From positions 381,411 to 445,410 of the forward strand of contig NZ_MJGO01000023.1 in NCBI RefSeq assembly GCF_001864895.1: a stretch of DNA of 64,000 bases, in the 5' to 3' direction. Shown here in pieces: positions 51,317 to 60,458 of this stretch. The translations under genes were made by a program, and so were the position numbers. Each line of letters starts with the position of its first letter. Position 1 is the first letter of the stretch. Source of the DNA: Curtobacterium sp. MCBA15_009 (GTDB lineage: Bacteria > Actinomycetota > Actinomycetes > Actinomycetales > Microbacteriaceae). The notes under the pieces were generated by a model. It worked only from the letters and a program-made list of their open reading frames with translations, searched no databases and was not told where the DNA came from.

Positions 51317-51814
51317 TCACCAGCCGAAGGTGCCCGCTCCGCCCTTGAACGGCCCGACGACGTCCTTCGTGATCCAGCCGCCGTAGAAGTCGCCCTCCTG
51401 CGCCTGGACGACCTCGCCGCCGACCTCGCAGGAGTCCATCGCCGAGGGGTAGATCGCCACCCGCTCGCGCAGGGACTCGTACCCGGGTTCCGGCGTCGGG
51501 TAGTTCCACGCCGCCCGGGGTGCGACCGCGTCGCCGCCGACGACGTCGAAGTACCGCGCCAGGCCCTTGAACTCGCACATGCTCGCGCCCTCGGCCGGCA
51601 CGAGCGCGCCCGGTGCCAGGTCGGCGATCGGCAGGTAGTAGACCGGCGGGTGCGACGTCTCGAGCACCCGGACGGCAGCCGTGGTGTCCGCGACGACGAC
51701 CCCGCCGAGCCGGACGACCACGCGGGCACTGACGGGGTCGACGGCAGGAGGCCGTGGGTAGTCCCAGACGGACTCCTGGCCGGGGGCGGGCTCGATCCGG
51801 TTCGGGTGGCGCAT
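51317..51814 (-). CDS. DUF427 protein
   Basis: A 165-aa protein of the DUF427 family. The core is VVVRLGGVVVADTTAAVRVL, SHPPVYYLPIADL, CEFKGLARYFDV, WNYPTPEP and VAIYPSAMDSCEVGGE. A final GDFYGGWITKDVVGPFKGGA is typical of the longer actinobacterial versions. The biochemical role is unknown; the fold is a small beta barrel. The ATG at 51814 is supported by family length. Convergent with the upstream membrane protein and divergent from the APC permease. Confidence 0.92.
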   Translation of the reverse strand: MRHPNRIEPAPGQESVWDYPRPPAVDPVSARVVVRLGGVVVADTTAAVRVLETSHPPVYYLPIADLAPGALVPAEGASMCEFKGLARYFDVVGGDAVAPRAAWNYPTPEPGYESLRERVAIYPSAMDSCEVGGEVVQAQEGDFYGGWITKDVVGPFKGGAGTFGW

Positions 51815-51891
51815 GGCTCCCGGTGTACGCCGCACGGCTGCGGGTCGGCCGGGCGCGGGACAGCGACTCCCGCAGGGTGCACCATGGGCGG

Positions 51892-53304
51892 GTGACGACG
51901 ACGACACGCACCCTCTTCCGCCGGAAGCCCATCGAGACCATCGACGACGAGTCCGGTGGCGAGGGCGGCCTGAAACGGCACCTCGGCCTCTGGCAGCTCA
52001 CCGCGATCGGCATCGGCGGGATCATCGGTGCGGGCATCTTCACCCTCGCCGGCACCGTCGCGCACGGCGTCGCCGGGCCGGCGGTCCTCATCAGCTTCCT
52101 CGTCGCCGGGGTGGCGAGCGCCGCCGCGGCCCTGTCCTACGCCGAGTTCGCCGGCCTCATCCCGAAGGCCGGCAGCGCCTACACGTACGGCTACGCGGTG
52201 CTCGGCGAGATCGTCGGGTGGTTCATCGGCTGGGACCTGCTGCTCGAGTACACGGCCATCGTCGCCGTGGTCGCGATCGGCATCTCCGGCTACGTCGGGT
52301 TCCTGGTCGGCCAGTTCGGCATCGACCTGCCCGCCTGGATGCTCGGCGCGCCAGGCACCGGCGACGGTCACGTCATCGACGTGTTCGCCGTCCTGCTGTG
52401 CCTGCTCACCGCGTTCGTGCTCACCCGCGGCATCCGGAGCGCCGCCCGGTTCGAGTTCGTCGCCGTCGGCATCAAGGTCGCGCTCGTCGTGCTCATCGTC
52501 GTGCTCGGGGTGTTCCACATCAACAGCGCGAACTACTCCCCGTACTTCCCGTTCGGCTTCGGCGGTGTGATGACCGGTGCGGCGACGGTGTTCTTCGCCG
52601 TGTTCGGCTACGACGCGATGTCCACCGCCGCCGAGGAGTCCACCGACGCCCGCAAGCACATGCCGAAGGCGATCCTGCTGTCCCTCGGCATCTCGATGGT
52701 CCTGTACGTGCTGGCGACGCTCGTGCTGACCGGGATGCAGCGGTACACCGACATCGACCCGGCGTCGGGCTTCTCGTCGGCGTTCGCGTCGGTCGGCCTC
52801 GGCGGCGTGGCGAACGTCATCGCGATCGGTGCCATCGTCGGCATCGTCACGGTGCTCGTCACGTTCATGCTCGGCGCGAGCCGCGTCTGGTTCTCGATGA
52901 GCCGCGACGGCCTCATGCCGAAGTGGTTCGCGAAGACCGACCCGAAGCGGCACGTCCCGACGCGGGTCACCTGGATCCTCGGCATCGCGTCCGCGGTCCT
53001 GGCGGGCGTCCTGCCGATCGGCGTGGTCGCGGAGCTCACGAACATCGGCATCCTGCTGGCGTTCGTGGTGGTCTGCTCGGCCGTGATCGTGCTCCGCTAC
53101 CGGCAGCCCGACCTGGACCGCCAGTTCCGACTGCCGTTCATGCCGGTCATCCCGATCATCGGCGTCATCGCGTCGCTGTGGCTCGTGACGTTCCTGCAGT
53201 GGGAGACGTGGGTGCGGTTCGCGGTGTGGTTCGCCATCGGGCTCGGCGTGTACTTCGGCTACTCACGGAAGCACAGCAAGCTCGCGGAACGACAGGACGG
53301 CTAG
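51892..53304 (+). CDS. Cationic amino acid/APC-family permease
   Basis: A 470-aa APC transporter of the CAT/YfnA-like branch. It has LTAIGIGGIIGAGIFTLAGT (helix 1), LSYAEFAGLIPKAGSAYTYG (helices 2-3), VFGYDAMSTAAEESTDARKH (helix 6) and SRVWFSMSRDGLMPKWFAKT (helix 8). These support amino acid uptake or exchange; cationic substrates are typical of the group. GTG at 51892 with gggcgg ahead. The final codon overlaps the convergent small gene by a few bases. Confidence 0.93.
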   Translation: MTTTTRTLFRRKPIETIDDESGGEGGLKRHLGLWQLTAIGIGGIIGAGIFTLAGTVAHGVAGPAVLISFLVAGVASAAAALSYAEFAGLIPKAGSAYTYGYAVLGEIVGWFIGWDLLLEYTAIVAVVAIGISGYVGFLVGQFGIDLPAWMLGAPGTGDGHVIDVFAVLLCLLTAFVLTRGIRSAARFEFVAVGIKVALVVLIVVLGVFHINSANYSPYFPFGFGGVMTGAATVFFAVFGYDAMSTAAEESTDARKHMPKAILLSLGISMVLYVLATLVLTGMQRYTDIDPASGFSSAFASVGLGGVANVIAIGAIVGIVTVLVTFMLGASRVWFSMSRDGLMPKWFAKTDPKRHVPTRVTWILGIASAVLAGVLPIGVVAELTNIGILLAFVVVCSAVIVLRYRQPDLDRQFRLPFMPVIPIIGVIASLWLVTFLQWETWVRFAVWFAIGLGVYFGYSRKHSKLAERQDG

Positions 53305-53498
53305 CGGCCGGTCCAGCGCACCCAGCCCTGCACCTGTGCGGCAGCGCTCTCGAACGACGAGTGCGCCCCGACGAGCGAGTGGTCCGGCGAGTCGACGCAG
53401 AACTGGTCGGCACGGGTGACGTCGCAGACGATCTCGGAACCGAGGAGCACGTTCCAGTGGTCGTCGGAGTCGTGCACCCAGCGCAAGCGGTCCGGCAT
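53301..53498 (-). CDS. Small hypothetical protein, 65 aa
   Basis: The product reads MPDRLRWVHDSDDHWNVLLG, then EIVCDVTRADQFCVDSPDHS and SFESAAAQVQGWVRWTG. It looks like a small beta protein with two Cys, resembling stand-alone domains of unknown function. ATG at 53498; a TTG at 53510 would add four residues. It overlaps the convergent permease stop by 4 bp. Confidence 0.6.
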   Translation of the reverse strand: MPDRLRWVHDSDDHWNVLLGSEIVCDVTRADQFCVDSPDHSLVGAHSSFESAAAQVQGWVRWTGR

Positions 53499-53632
53499 CG
53501 GCGTGTCCAATCAGGGCGGATGAGGAACGCACCACCGCGCTCGCTCTCCCCGAGACAGTAGCCCCGCACCTCGCTGACCCCTCAGGAACCGGGGTGCACG
53601 ACGGCGTCGGTGGCAGCTGGCACGATGGTGCC

Positions 53633-56600
53633 GTGACAGCAGCCCCGATGATCGACGCCGTCGACGTCATCCGCTTCGTCGGGCCGCAGACCTTCGGTCG
53701 CGCCCGCGACGTCGTCCGCGCCGGTCTCGTCGACGACGCCGCCTGGCACGACGACACCGGCACCGTCACGGCGACGGTCAGCGGCACCGCCGACGACCCC
53801 TACGACGTCCGCGTCGACACCACCCCGGCACGCGGCGAGTTCGTCCGCCCGGTGCGCAGCAGCTGCACCTGTCCGCTCGGGGGCGACTGCAAGCACGTCG
53901 CGGCCGCGCTGCTCACCATCAACGCGCGTGCCCTCGCCGCGAACGCCGGCCCGCGTCCGGAAGCGCCGGCTCCGCCGCCCTCGGACTGGAGGCACGAGCT
54001 CGCCCGCCTCGCCGGCGACGACGAGCGGGCGGTCACCCCGCAGGGCACGCGGATGGGCCTGCAGTTCGAGTTGCGTGACGCGGTCCCCGTGAAGCTCGCC
54101 TCGCGCGCCCGCGCTGCCGGTCGCGCCCTGCCGGCGCCGTCGCGGAGCGTGCGGCTCGGCGTCCGTCCGGTCACCCGCAGCGACGCCGGCAACTGGGTGC
54201 GCGGGCAGCTCACCTGGGGCACGCTGCCCTACTCGCAGAACCGACTCGGCATCGGCGCCGAGCAGCACGCCTGGTTCCTGCAGCTCGCCGCCCTGCACCG
54301 CGCCGGGCAGCTCGCCGGGCTGCCGGGTGAGAGCGACTGGCTGCACCTCGACGACTTCCGCAGCCCCCTGCTCTGGCCGCTCCTGCAGCAGGCCGCGGCG
54401 CTCGACATCGCGTTCGTCACCGGCAAGCGCGAGGGCGGCGCGGTCCTCGGCACGCAGGCACAGGTCCTGCTCGACGTCGCCCGGCACGACGGCGCCGTGG
54501 TGATCGGCGCGAGCGCGGTCCTCGACGGCCGGCCGATCGTCGCCGGCGCCGCGCGGACGATCGGCGACCACGGCGTCTACGTCTTCCGCGACGGCCCCGA
54601 GTCCACGGTCGCGTTCGCCCCGACCCCGGCGCCCGTACCCGACGACCAGCGCCGCATGCTCGTCGAGGGCACCCGCATCACGGTGCCGGACGCCGAGGTC
54701 GACGAGTTCCTGGCGGACTGGTCGCCGCGGCTCCGCGGTGCGCTCGGCCTGGTCAGCTCCGACGGCTCGATCGAACTGCCGGAGCGCACCCCGCCCGAGC
54801 TCGTGCTCACCGCGACGTTCGAGCCGGCCCGCGCGCCACGGACCGACGACCGCGTGCACCTGCACTGGCGCTGGCACGTCGACGGCCGGAAGGACCCGGT
54901 GTCCCTGCACGGGCCGCTCCCCGACCTGTCCCGGCTCCGCGCCGCCGACGACCCGACCGACGTGCCGGACGCGGCCGGGCCGGTGACGGACGAGTCCGGG
55001 CCGGCAGCGTCGGCGGACGCGGCGGACGCGGCGGACGCGGCGGACGCAACGGGTGCGACGGGGCCGGCCACGGCACCGGGCCTGGCCACCCTGCGGCCGC
55101 CGGCCGACGACGCAGCGACGGCCGGGCCTCCCGTCCGCGCCGCCGGACCGGGTGGCGGACTGGACTGGTTCCAGGACGGCACCGTCGACGGGGCCGACGT
55201 CGCGGTGTTCGCGAACGAGTTCCTGCCCGAGCTGCCGTCGCTCGGCGTCCGCACGGTCGTGCAGGGCGAGCGCGTCGACTACGAGCGGCTGAGCGGCCGC
55301 CCGCACATCCGCGTGACGACGATGCCCTCGGACAAGCACGACTGGTTCGACCTCGGCATCATCGTGAGCGTCAACGGCAAGCAGATCCCGTTCACGCCGC
55401 TGCTCACCGCGCTCGCGAGCCGGCAGCGCCGCCTCAAGCTCGTCGACAACTCGTACCTGTCGCTCGCCGACCCCGCCTTCGACCGGCTGAAGGAGCTCAT
55501 CGACGAGGCCCGCGACCTCGACGAGTGGGAGCCCGACCAGCCGATCACGGTCACGCCGCTGCAGGCCGGCCTCTGGTCGGAGTTCGACCTGCTCGCCGAC
55601 GAGACCGCGCACGACGAACGCTGGCGGACGATCGTCGCGGGCCTGTCCGGCGCGACTCCCCCGGGTGCCGTCCCGGTGCCGGACACCGTGCACGCCGAGC
55701 TGCGGCCCTACCAGCACGCCGGGTACGCCTGGTTGTCGTTCCTGGCGTCGCACGGCATCGGCGGCGTGCTCGCCGACGACATGGGCCTCGGCAAGACGCT
55801 GCAGGTGCTCACGATGATCGCCGCCCGACGCGCGGCCGAACCCGACGCCCAGCCGTTCCTCGTAGTGGCGCCGACCTCGGTCGTCGGCAACTGGGCGGCC
55901 GAGGCGGCGACCTTCACCCCGTCGCTGCGCGTCGCGACGGTGACCTCGACGTCGCTGAAGGACCCGGGGCTCGTCGCCCGGACCGCGTCGCAGGCCGACG
56001 TCGTCGTGACGTCGTACGCGCTGCTGCGGCTCGACGCCCCCGCCTGGACCGACCTGCCGTGGTCGGCCCTCGTCCTCGACGAGGCGCAGTTCGTCAAGAA
56101 CCCCGCATCCCAGACCCACCGGGTGGCCACGGAGCTCCGGGCGCCCGTGAAGTTCGCGATCACCGGCACCCCGCTCGAGAACGGGCTCACCGACCTGTGG
56201 GCGCTGTTCCACATCGTCGCCCCCGGACTGCTGTCCACGTGGACCCGGTTCGGCGACGACTTCGTGAAGCCGCTGGCCTCGCCCGACCTGCGCGGCGAGG
56301 CCCGGCAGGAACTCACCGCCCGGCTGCGGCGCCGGATCCGTCCACTCATGCTCCGCCGCACGAAGCAGGCCGTCGCCGCAGACCTGCCGCCGAAGCAGGA
56401 GCAGGTCGTCCGGGTCACGCTCGACCCCGCGCACCGGGCGCTCTACGAACGGACGCTCAACCGGGAGCGCCTCAAGGTGCTCGACCTCATCGACGACCTG
56501 GCGAAGAACCGGATGATCGTGTTCCGGTCGCTGACCCTGCTGCGGATGCTCGCCCTGTCCCCGGCGCTCGTCGACAGCGCGCCCGACCAGCCGATCCCGT

Positions 56601-57103
56601 CCGCGAAGCTCGACCTGCTGCTCGACGAACTCGAACAGCTCGCAGCCGAGGGGCGACGCGCCCTGGTGTTCAGCCAGTTCACCTCGTTCCTGCGGATGGT
56701 GTCCGACGCCCTCGACGCCCGCGGGATCGGCCACGAGTACCTCGACGGCTCGACCAGGAAGCGCCCGGAGGTCATCGAACGCTTCCGGCAGGGCACCGCC
56801 CCGGCGTTCCTCATCTCGCTGAAGGCGGGCGGCTTCGGCCTCACCCTGACCGAGGCGGACACGGTGTTCGTGCTCGACCCGTGGTGGAACCCCGCCGCCG
56901 AGTCGCAGGCCGTCGACCGGACGCACCGCATCGGGCAGACCCGTTCGGTGAGCGTCCAGCGGTTCATCGCCGAGGACACCATCGAGGAGAAGGTCCTGGC
57001 GCTGGCCGCCCGCAAGGCCGAGCTCTTCGCCACGATGATCGACGACGACGCCCTGTTCGCCGAGGACCTGACCGCCGACGACATCCGCTCGCTGCTCGAC
57101 TGA
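53633..57103 (+). CDS. SNF2-family helicase with N-terminal SWIM zinc finger
   Basis: A 1156-aa Swi2/Snf2 ATPase. The SWIM finger is at 78-88 (Cys78, Cys80, Cys86, His88 in CTCPLGGDCKH). A long middle domain (150-600) with a (gcggac)-encoded Ala/Asp stretch follows. The ATPase core begins near 690: Walker A DDMGLGKT with Lys721, LDEAQFVKNP, RRTKQAVAADLPPKQEQVV and the final VLDPWWNPAAESQAVDRTHR. Such bacterial SNF2 proteins act on DNA- or RNA polymerase-bound complexes (RapA-like). GTG at 53633. It stands next to a secreted nuclease with no clear link. Confidence 0.93.
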   Translation: MTAAPMIDAVDVIRFVGPQTFGRARDVVRAGLVDDAAWHDDTGTVTATVSGTADDPYDVRVDTTPARGEFVRPVRSSCTCPLGGDCKHVAAALLTINARALAANAGPRPEAPAPPPSDWRHELARLAGDDERAVTPQGTRMGLQFELRDAVPVKLASRARAAGRALPAPSRSVRLGVRPVTRSDAGNWVRGQLTWGTLPYSQNRLGIGAEQHAWFLQLAALHRAGQLAGLPGESDWLHLDDFRSPLLWPLLQQAAALDIAFVTGKREGGAVLGTQAQVLLDVARHDGAVVIGASAVLDGRPIVAGAARTIGDHGVYVFRDGPESTVAFAPTPAPVPDDQRRMLVEGTRITVPDAEVDEFLADWSPRLRGALGLVSSDGSIELPERTPPELVLTATFEPARAPRTDDRVHLHWRWHVDGRKDPVSLHGPLPDLSRLRAADDPTDVPDAAGPVTDESGPAASADAADAADAADATGATGPATAPGLATLRPPADDAATAGPPVRAAGPGGGLDWFQDGTVDGADVAVFANEFLPELPSLGVRTVVQGERVDYERLSGRPHIRVTTMPSDKHDWFDLGIIVSVNGKQIPFTPLLTALASRQRRLKLVDNSYLSLADPAFDRLKELIDEARDLDEWEPDQPITVTPLQAGLWSEFDLLADETAHDERWRTIVAGLSGATPPGAVPVPDTVHAELRPYQHAGYAWLSFLASHGIGGVLADDMGLGKTLQVLTMIAARRAAEPDAQPFLVVAPTSVVGNWAAEAATFTPSLRVATVTSTSLKDPGLVARTASQADVVVTSYALLRLDAPAWTDLPWSALVLDEAQFVKNPASQTHRVATELRAPVKFAITGTPLENGLTDLWALFHIVAPGLLSTWTRFGDDFVKPLASPDLRGEARQELTARLRRRIRPLMLRRTKQAVAADLPPKQEQVVRVTLDPAHRALYERTLNRERLKVLDLIDDLAKNRMIVFRSLTLLRMLALSPALVDSAPDQPIPSAKLDLLLDELEQLAAEGRRALVFSQFTSFLRMVSDALDARGIGHEYLDGSTRKRPEVIERFRQGTAPAFLISLKAGGFGLTLTEADTVFVLDPWWNPAAESQAVDRTHRIGQTRSVSVQRFIAEDTIEEKVLALAARKAELFATMIDDDALFAEDLTADDIRSLLD

Positions 57104-57158
57104 CCCGCTGCCGCACCACCGATCCGCCGCACCACCGCACCACTGGAGTCCCACCCGC

Positions 57159-57947
57159 ATGACGTCCCGCCGACGCCGCCGTTCCCGCACCGCCCTCACC
57201 TCGTTCCTCGTCGTCCTCGCCCTCGCGGCGGGCGGGTGGGCGCTCGACGCCACCGGCGTCCTCGGGCCGGTCACCGACACTGCGGACCGGTCCACGGCCG
57301 TGGCGACGGCCCCGACGGCTCCGCCGGCGACGGGACCCGGCGTGGCGGAGCCGAGCCGGGCCTCCCGTCCGACCGTCGACACGGCGACCGACGGCGAGGT
57401 GACCAGGGCGCGCACGCTGCTCGCGGCACTGCCGGTCAAGGGCAAGGCCGCCGCGACCGGGTACGACCGCACCGGCGAGTTCGGCTCCGCCTGGCTCGAC
57501 GTCGACCGCAACGGGTGCGACACGCGGAACGACGTGCTCGCCCGCGACCTCAACGACATCGTGCGCGACGGCCCCTGCACGGTCCTGACCGGCACGCTCG
57601 TGTCGCCGTACACGGGGGCGACGATCGACTTCGTGCGGGGCAACACGACCTCGACGCTCGTGCAGATCGACCACGTCGTCGCGCTCGAGAACGCCTGGCG
57701 CACCGGAGCGCAGCAGCTGTCCCAGGACGAACGCGAGGCCTTGGCCAACGACCCGCAGAACCTGTTCGCAGTCGACGGACGGTCGAACGCGCAGAAGGGC
57801 TCGGGCGACACCGCGACCTGGCTGCCGGCGGACCGGGCATTCCGCTGCACGTACGTCGCGCACCAGGTCGAGGTGAAGACGGCGTACCGGCTGTGGGTCG
57901 CACCGGCGGAGCACGACGCGATGGAGCGGGTCCTGCAGCGCTGCTGA
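57159..57947 (+). CDS. Secreted HNH-family nuclease (DUF1524/GmrSD-C-like)
   Basis: A 262-aa exported protein. Signal-anchor LTSFLVVLALAAGGWALD is followed by a Thr/Pro/Ala spacer to about 75. The nuclease region has GYDRTGEFGSAWLDVDRNGC, then LVSPYTGATIDFVRG and the active-site VQIDHVVALENAWRTGAQQL with LANDPQNLFAVDGRSNAQKG. Asp-His with downstream Asn/His-type ligands match the HNH/DUF1524 family seen in Streptomyces-type extracellular nucleases. Four Cys suggest disulfides outside. ATG at 57159. Probable role in DNA scavenging or competition. Confidence 0.9.
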   Translation: MTSRRRRRSRTALTSFLVVLALAAGGWALDATGVLGPVTDTADRSTAVATAPTAPPATGPGVAEPSRASRPTVDTATDGEVTRARTLLAALPVKGKAAATGYDRTGEFGSAWLDVDRNGCDTRNDVLARDLNDIVRDGPCTVLTGTLVSPYTGATIDFVRGNTTSTLVQIDHVVALENAWRTGAQQLSQDEREALANDPQNLFAVDGRSNAQKGSGDTATWLPADRAFRCTYVAHQVEVKTAYRLWVAPAEHDAMERVLQRC

Positions 57948-57956
57948 TCGCGGACG

Positions 57957-57986
57957 TTGGACAACAGGTGTAGTCTTACCTTATCG
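57957..57986 (+). promoter_or_regulatory. Candidate promoter for the SDR gene
   Basis: Ttggac (57957-57962) and ttatcg (57981-57986) are 18 bp apart, resembling a -35/-10 pair. They lie in one of the few AT-richer stretches here. An inverted repeat overlaps the -10. Confidence 0.45.
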
Positions 57987-58000
57987 ATGCGAACGCATCG
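57985..58000. promoter_or_regulatory. Perfect palindrome overlapping the promoter
   Basis: Cgatgcg-aa-cgcatcg, a 7+2+7 inverted repeat, starts at the end of the putative -10 box. A dimeric repressor site is likely; the regulator is unknown. Confidence 0.6.
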
Positions 58001-58081
58001 TTCGGACTCGCTGCGCCGCGCCGCCGATCCCGCTGCGCGGACCCCGAGCCCTTCACCGTCGAAGACCTCAGGAGGCCATCC

Positions 58082-58870
58082 ATGTCCACAGCTCGTTTCA
58101 CCGACCGCGTCGTCCTCATCACCGGCGGCGGCTCCGGCCTCGGCCGCGCGACCGCCGTCCGCCTCGCCACCGAGGGCGCGGCGCTGTCGCTCGTCGACGT
58201 CTCCGCCGAGGGCCTCGAGGCCACGAAGACCGCCGTGCTCGACGCCGCTCCCGAGGCGCAGGTCCTCACCACCGTCGCCGACGTCTCCGACGAGGCCCAG
58301 GTCGACGCCTACGTCACCGCGACCACCGAGCGCTTCGGTCGCATCGACGGCTTCTTCAACAACGCCGGCATCGAGGGCAAGCAGAACCCGACCGAGTCCT
58401 TCACGGCAGCCGAGTTCGACAAGGTCGTCTCGATCAACCTCCGCGGTGTGTTCCTCGGCCTCGAGAAGGTCCTCGGCATCATGCGCGAGCAGGGCTCCGG
58501 CATGGTCGTCAACACCGCGAGCGTCGGTGGCATCCGCGGCATCGGCAACCAGTCCGGCTACGCCGCCGCCAAGCACGGGGTCGTCGGTCTGACCCGCAAC
58601 TCCGCCGTCGAGTACGGCCGGTACGGCATCCGCATCAACGCCATCGCCCCCGGTGCCATCTGGACGCCGATGGTCGAGAACTCGATGAAGCAGCTCGACC
58701 CGGTGGACCCGCGCAAGGCTGCCGAGGAGTTCATCCAGGTCAACCCGTCGAAGCGCTACGGCGAGGCCCCCGAGATCGCCTCGGTCGTCGCGTTCCTGCT
58801 CTCCGACGACGCGTCCTACGTCAACGCGACCGTCGTCCCGATCGACGGCGGACAGTCCGCCGCCTACTGA
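58082..58870 (+). CDS. Short-chain dehydrogenase/reductase
   Basis: A 262-aa classical SDR, close in style to levodione reductase-type enzymes. The NAD loop is VVLITGGGSGLGRATAVRLA with LVDVSAEGLEA (Asp at the end of strand 2 favours NAD+). GFFNNAGIEG, SVGGIRGIGNQSGYAAAKHG (Tyr-x3-Lys) and APGAIWTPMVENSM follow. The substrate is unknown. Aggaggcc lies before the ATG. Its promoter region carries a palindrome, so it is probably induced. A small hairpin (cggacg / cgtccg) follows directly. Confidence 0.93.
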   Translation: MSTARFTDRVVLITGGGSGLGRATAVRLATEGAALSLVDVSAEGLEATKTAVLDAAPEAQVLTTVADVSDEAQVDAYVTATTERFGRIDGFFNNAGIEGKQNPTESFTAAEFDKVVSINLRGVFLGLEKVLGIMREQGSGMVVNTASVGGIRGIGNQSGYAAAKHGVVGLTRNSAVEYGRYGIRINAIAPGAIWTPMVENSMKQLDPVDPRKAAEEFIQVNPSKRYGEAPEIASVVAFLLSDDASYVNATVVPIDGGQSAAY

Positions 58871-58902
58871 CGGACGACCCGTCCGTGTGACACCATGCCG
58901 AC

Positions 58903-59553
58903 ATGGCAGCGCAGCTCACCGTCCCCCAGGCGTTCGCACTCCTGCTCCTCCGCTCCGACGGCAGGTTCGGCATGGTGTCACAGGGGCTGACCGTCGGTCT
59001 GGGCGGCGCGGTGCTCGCGGACCTCGAGATCCGGCGCCTCGTCAGCTACGAGCACCCCCGCGTCCTGCCGCACAAGGCTCCCTTCACCGGCGACCCGGTG
59101 CTCGACCGCGTCTTCGACGACCTGCTGTCGGCGACGAAGCCGCGGCGGGCAGCCGCCTGGGTCGGCCGGTTCGGCACCAAGGCGCTGCGCGAGGGGGTGC
59201 TCGAGCAACTCGTGCAGGCCGGCATCCTCGGTCGCCAGGAGCGTCGGGTCCTCGGGCTCTTCCCCTCCGTCGCCTACCCGGAGCGCGACGGCGGCCCCGA
59301 GAAGCTCCTGCGGGGAGCGATCGCCGACGTCCTCGGCGGCGCGGTGCTGCCGACGCCGTTCACCGCGGCGCTCATCGGACTCCTCCACGCCACCGGCACC
59401 CTCAAGCCGCAGTTCGGCAAGGTCGACCGTCGACTCGTCGCCAGCATCACCGCCGGCGACTGGGTCGCCCCGGCGGTGAAGTCGGTGCTGCAGTCGCAGC
59501 AGACCGCGGGCGGCATCGCCGGCGCCGGCGCGGTGGCGTCCGCGACGAGCTAG
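58903..59553 (+). CDS. GPP34 (GOLPH3/VPS74-like) family protein
   Basis: A 216-aa all-helical GPP34 protein. It begins LTVPQAFALLLLRSDGRFGM and has GAVLADLEIRRLVSYEHPRV and a typical LGRFGTKALREGVLEQLVQA-like stretch. The eukaryotic version binds PI4P; bacterial members are common in actinobacteria and are thought to associate with membranes. Role here unknown. ATG at 58903, 32 bp behind the SDR stop. Confidence 0.92.
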   Translation: MAAQLTVPQAFALLLLRSDGRFGMVSQGLTVGLGGAVLADLEIRRLVSYEHPRVLPHKAPFTGDPVLDRVFDDLLSATKPRRAAAWVGRFGTKALREGVLEQLVQAGILGRQERRVLGLFPSVAYPERDGGPEKLLRGAIADVLGGAVLPTPFTAALIGLLHATGTLKPQFGKVDRRLVASITAGDWVAPAVKSVLQSQQTAGGIAGAGAVASATS

Positions 59554-59884
59554 GCGGCCCGACCACGGCGTCGCTCCGCCCGGCGACCGCGGGACTGGAG
59601 TGCCTCGTCCGAGCGGCCGACGGTTCCGGTGACCGATCCCCGGCCAGAGCGAACCACGACCGGCAGCACCTCCGCGCGGCACGACTGCCCCGCCCGACCG
59701 GCGCGCCCGTCCGACCGGCCGCCCCACCCAGTCCTGGATCGATCCGACCGGGGCCCACCGGGTCGTCCGCACCTCGCGGTGCCCGTTCCCGGTGCGGTCG
59801 GAGGCCCCGCCACCCCTGGTGACCGCCGGAGCAGTGACGTCCGCCGCCGGCTGACCGCGGGCGTGGCACACGTCCCGTCGCGCC
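59554..59884. other. Gene-free stretch
   Basis: A GC-rich gap after the GPP34 gene and before a convergent membrane protein gene. It has a weak stem (ccgcacc / ggtgcgg, 59767-59797). No frame gives a convincing protein; the Arg/Pro-rich frames are shadows. The sequence may be a decayed gene but I cannot show it. Confidence 0.45.
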
Positions 59885-60265
59885 TCAGCCGACCACCGGG
59901 GCCACCACCGCCGACGTGCCGAGTGCGACCATCCCCATCACGAGCGCCGTCACCAGCGCCACCGCCCACCCCCGCGGGCTCCGGTGGCGCACCCACCGAG
60001 CGGCGATCACCCCGCCGACGAACACGACCAGCAGCAGCACCCCCTCTCCGAGGCTCGGCGCCCAACCCACCCACGGGCGGCACACCCGCGTCGAGGTCTC
60101 CCAGTCGCAGCCGTACTGCGAGGCCGCGGCGATGGCCGCCTGCAGGAAGAACGCGACGCACGCCGCCACGGCGAGCAGCACGAAGAGCACGATCGTCACC
60201 GCGAGGTCGAGCTTCGACGACCGTGAGCGCCACGGCGACGGTCGGCTCGCCCACTCCTCCAGCAC
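59885..60265 (-). CDS. Membrane protein with QYGCxWE motif (paralogue A)
   Basis: A 126-aa protein with three helices (VTIVLFVLLAVAACVAFFLQ, LGEGVLLLVVFVGGVIAARW, and a C-terminal VALVTALVMGMVALGTSAVV). The exposed loop SQYGCDWETSTRVCRPWVGW has two Cys eleven residues apart, as in the gene at 61426. GTG at 60265 with gaaggggga ahead. Function unknown; the shared loop suggests a disulfide-closed or ligand-binding patch. Confidence 0.8.
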   Translation of the reverse strand: MLEEWASRPSPWRSRSSKLDLAVTIVLFVLLAVAACVAFFLQAAIAAASQYGCDWETSTRVCRPWVGWAPSLGEGVLLLVVFVGGVIAARWVRHRSPRGWAVALVTALVMGMVALGTSAVVAPVVG

Positions 60266-60458
60266 GCGTCCCCCTTCCGTCGGCCGTCAGCACCCTACCG
60301 GCACCGCGGCGGGGAGCGTATCCGCCGGCACCGACACCGGTGACCGGATTGCGCTGCTCGTCCTTCGGCGTCGGTGAGAAACACCCAGTTGTGGGGATCG
60401 ACCCGTCGGGACCGCACCGGCAGGATCGTGAGGTCGGGTACGAGGGGACGGGACGACG

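Noticed and set aside
53633-57947. A defence system built from the SNF2 helicase and HNH nuclease
   Set aside because: The nuclease has an export signal and belongs to an extracellular family. No methylase, PLD or DUF1998 partner of DISARM-like systems is nearby.
53582-58576. A minus-strand open frame of about 1660 codons opposite the SNF2 gene
   Set aside because: Antisense shadow: the plus strand has a clear helicase, HNH nuclease and SDR with catalytic motifs.
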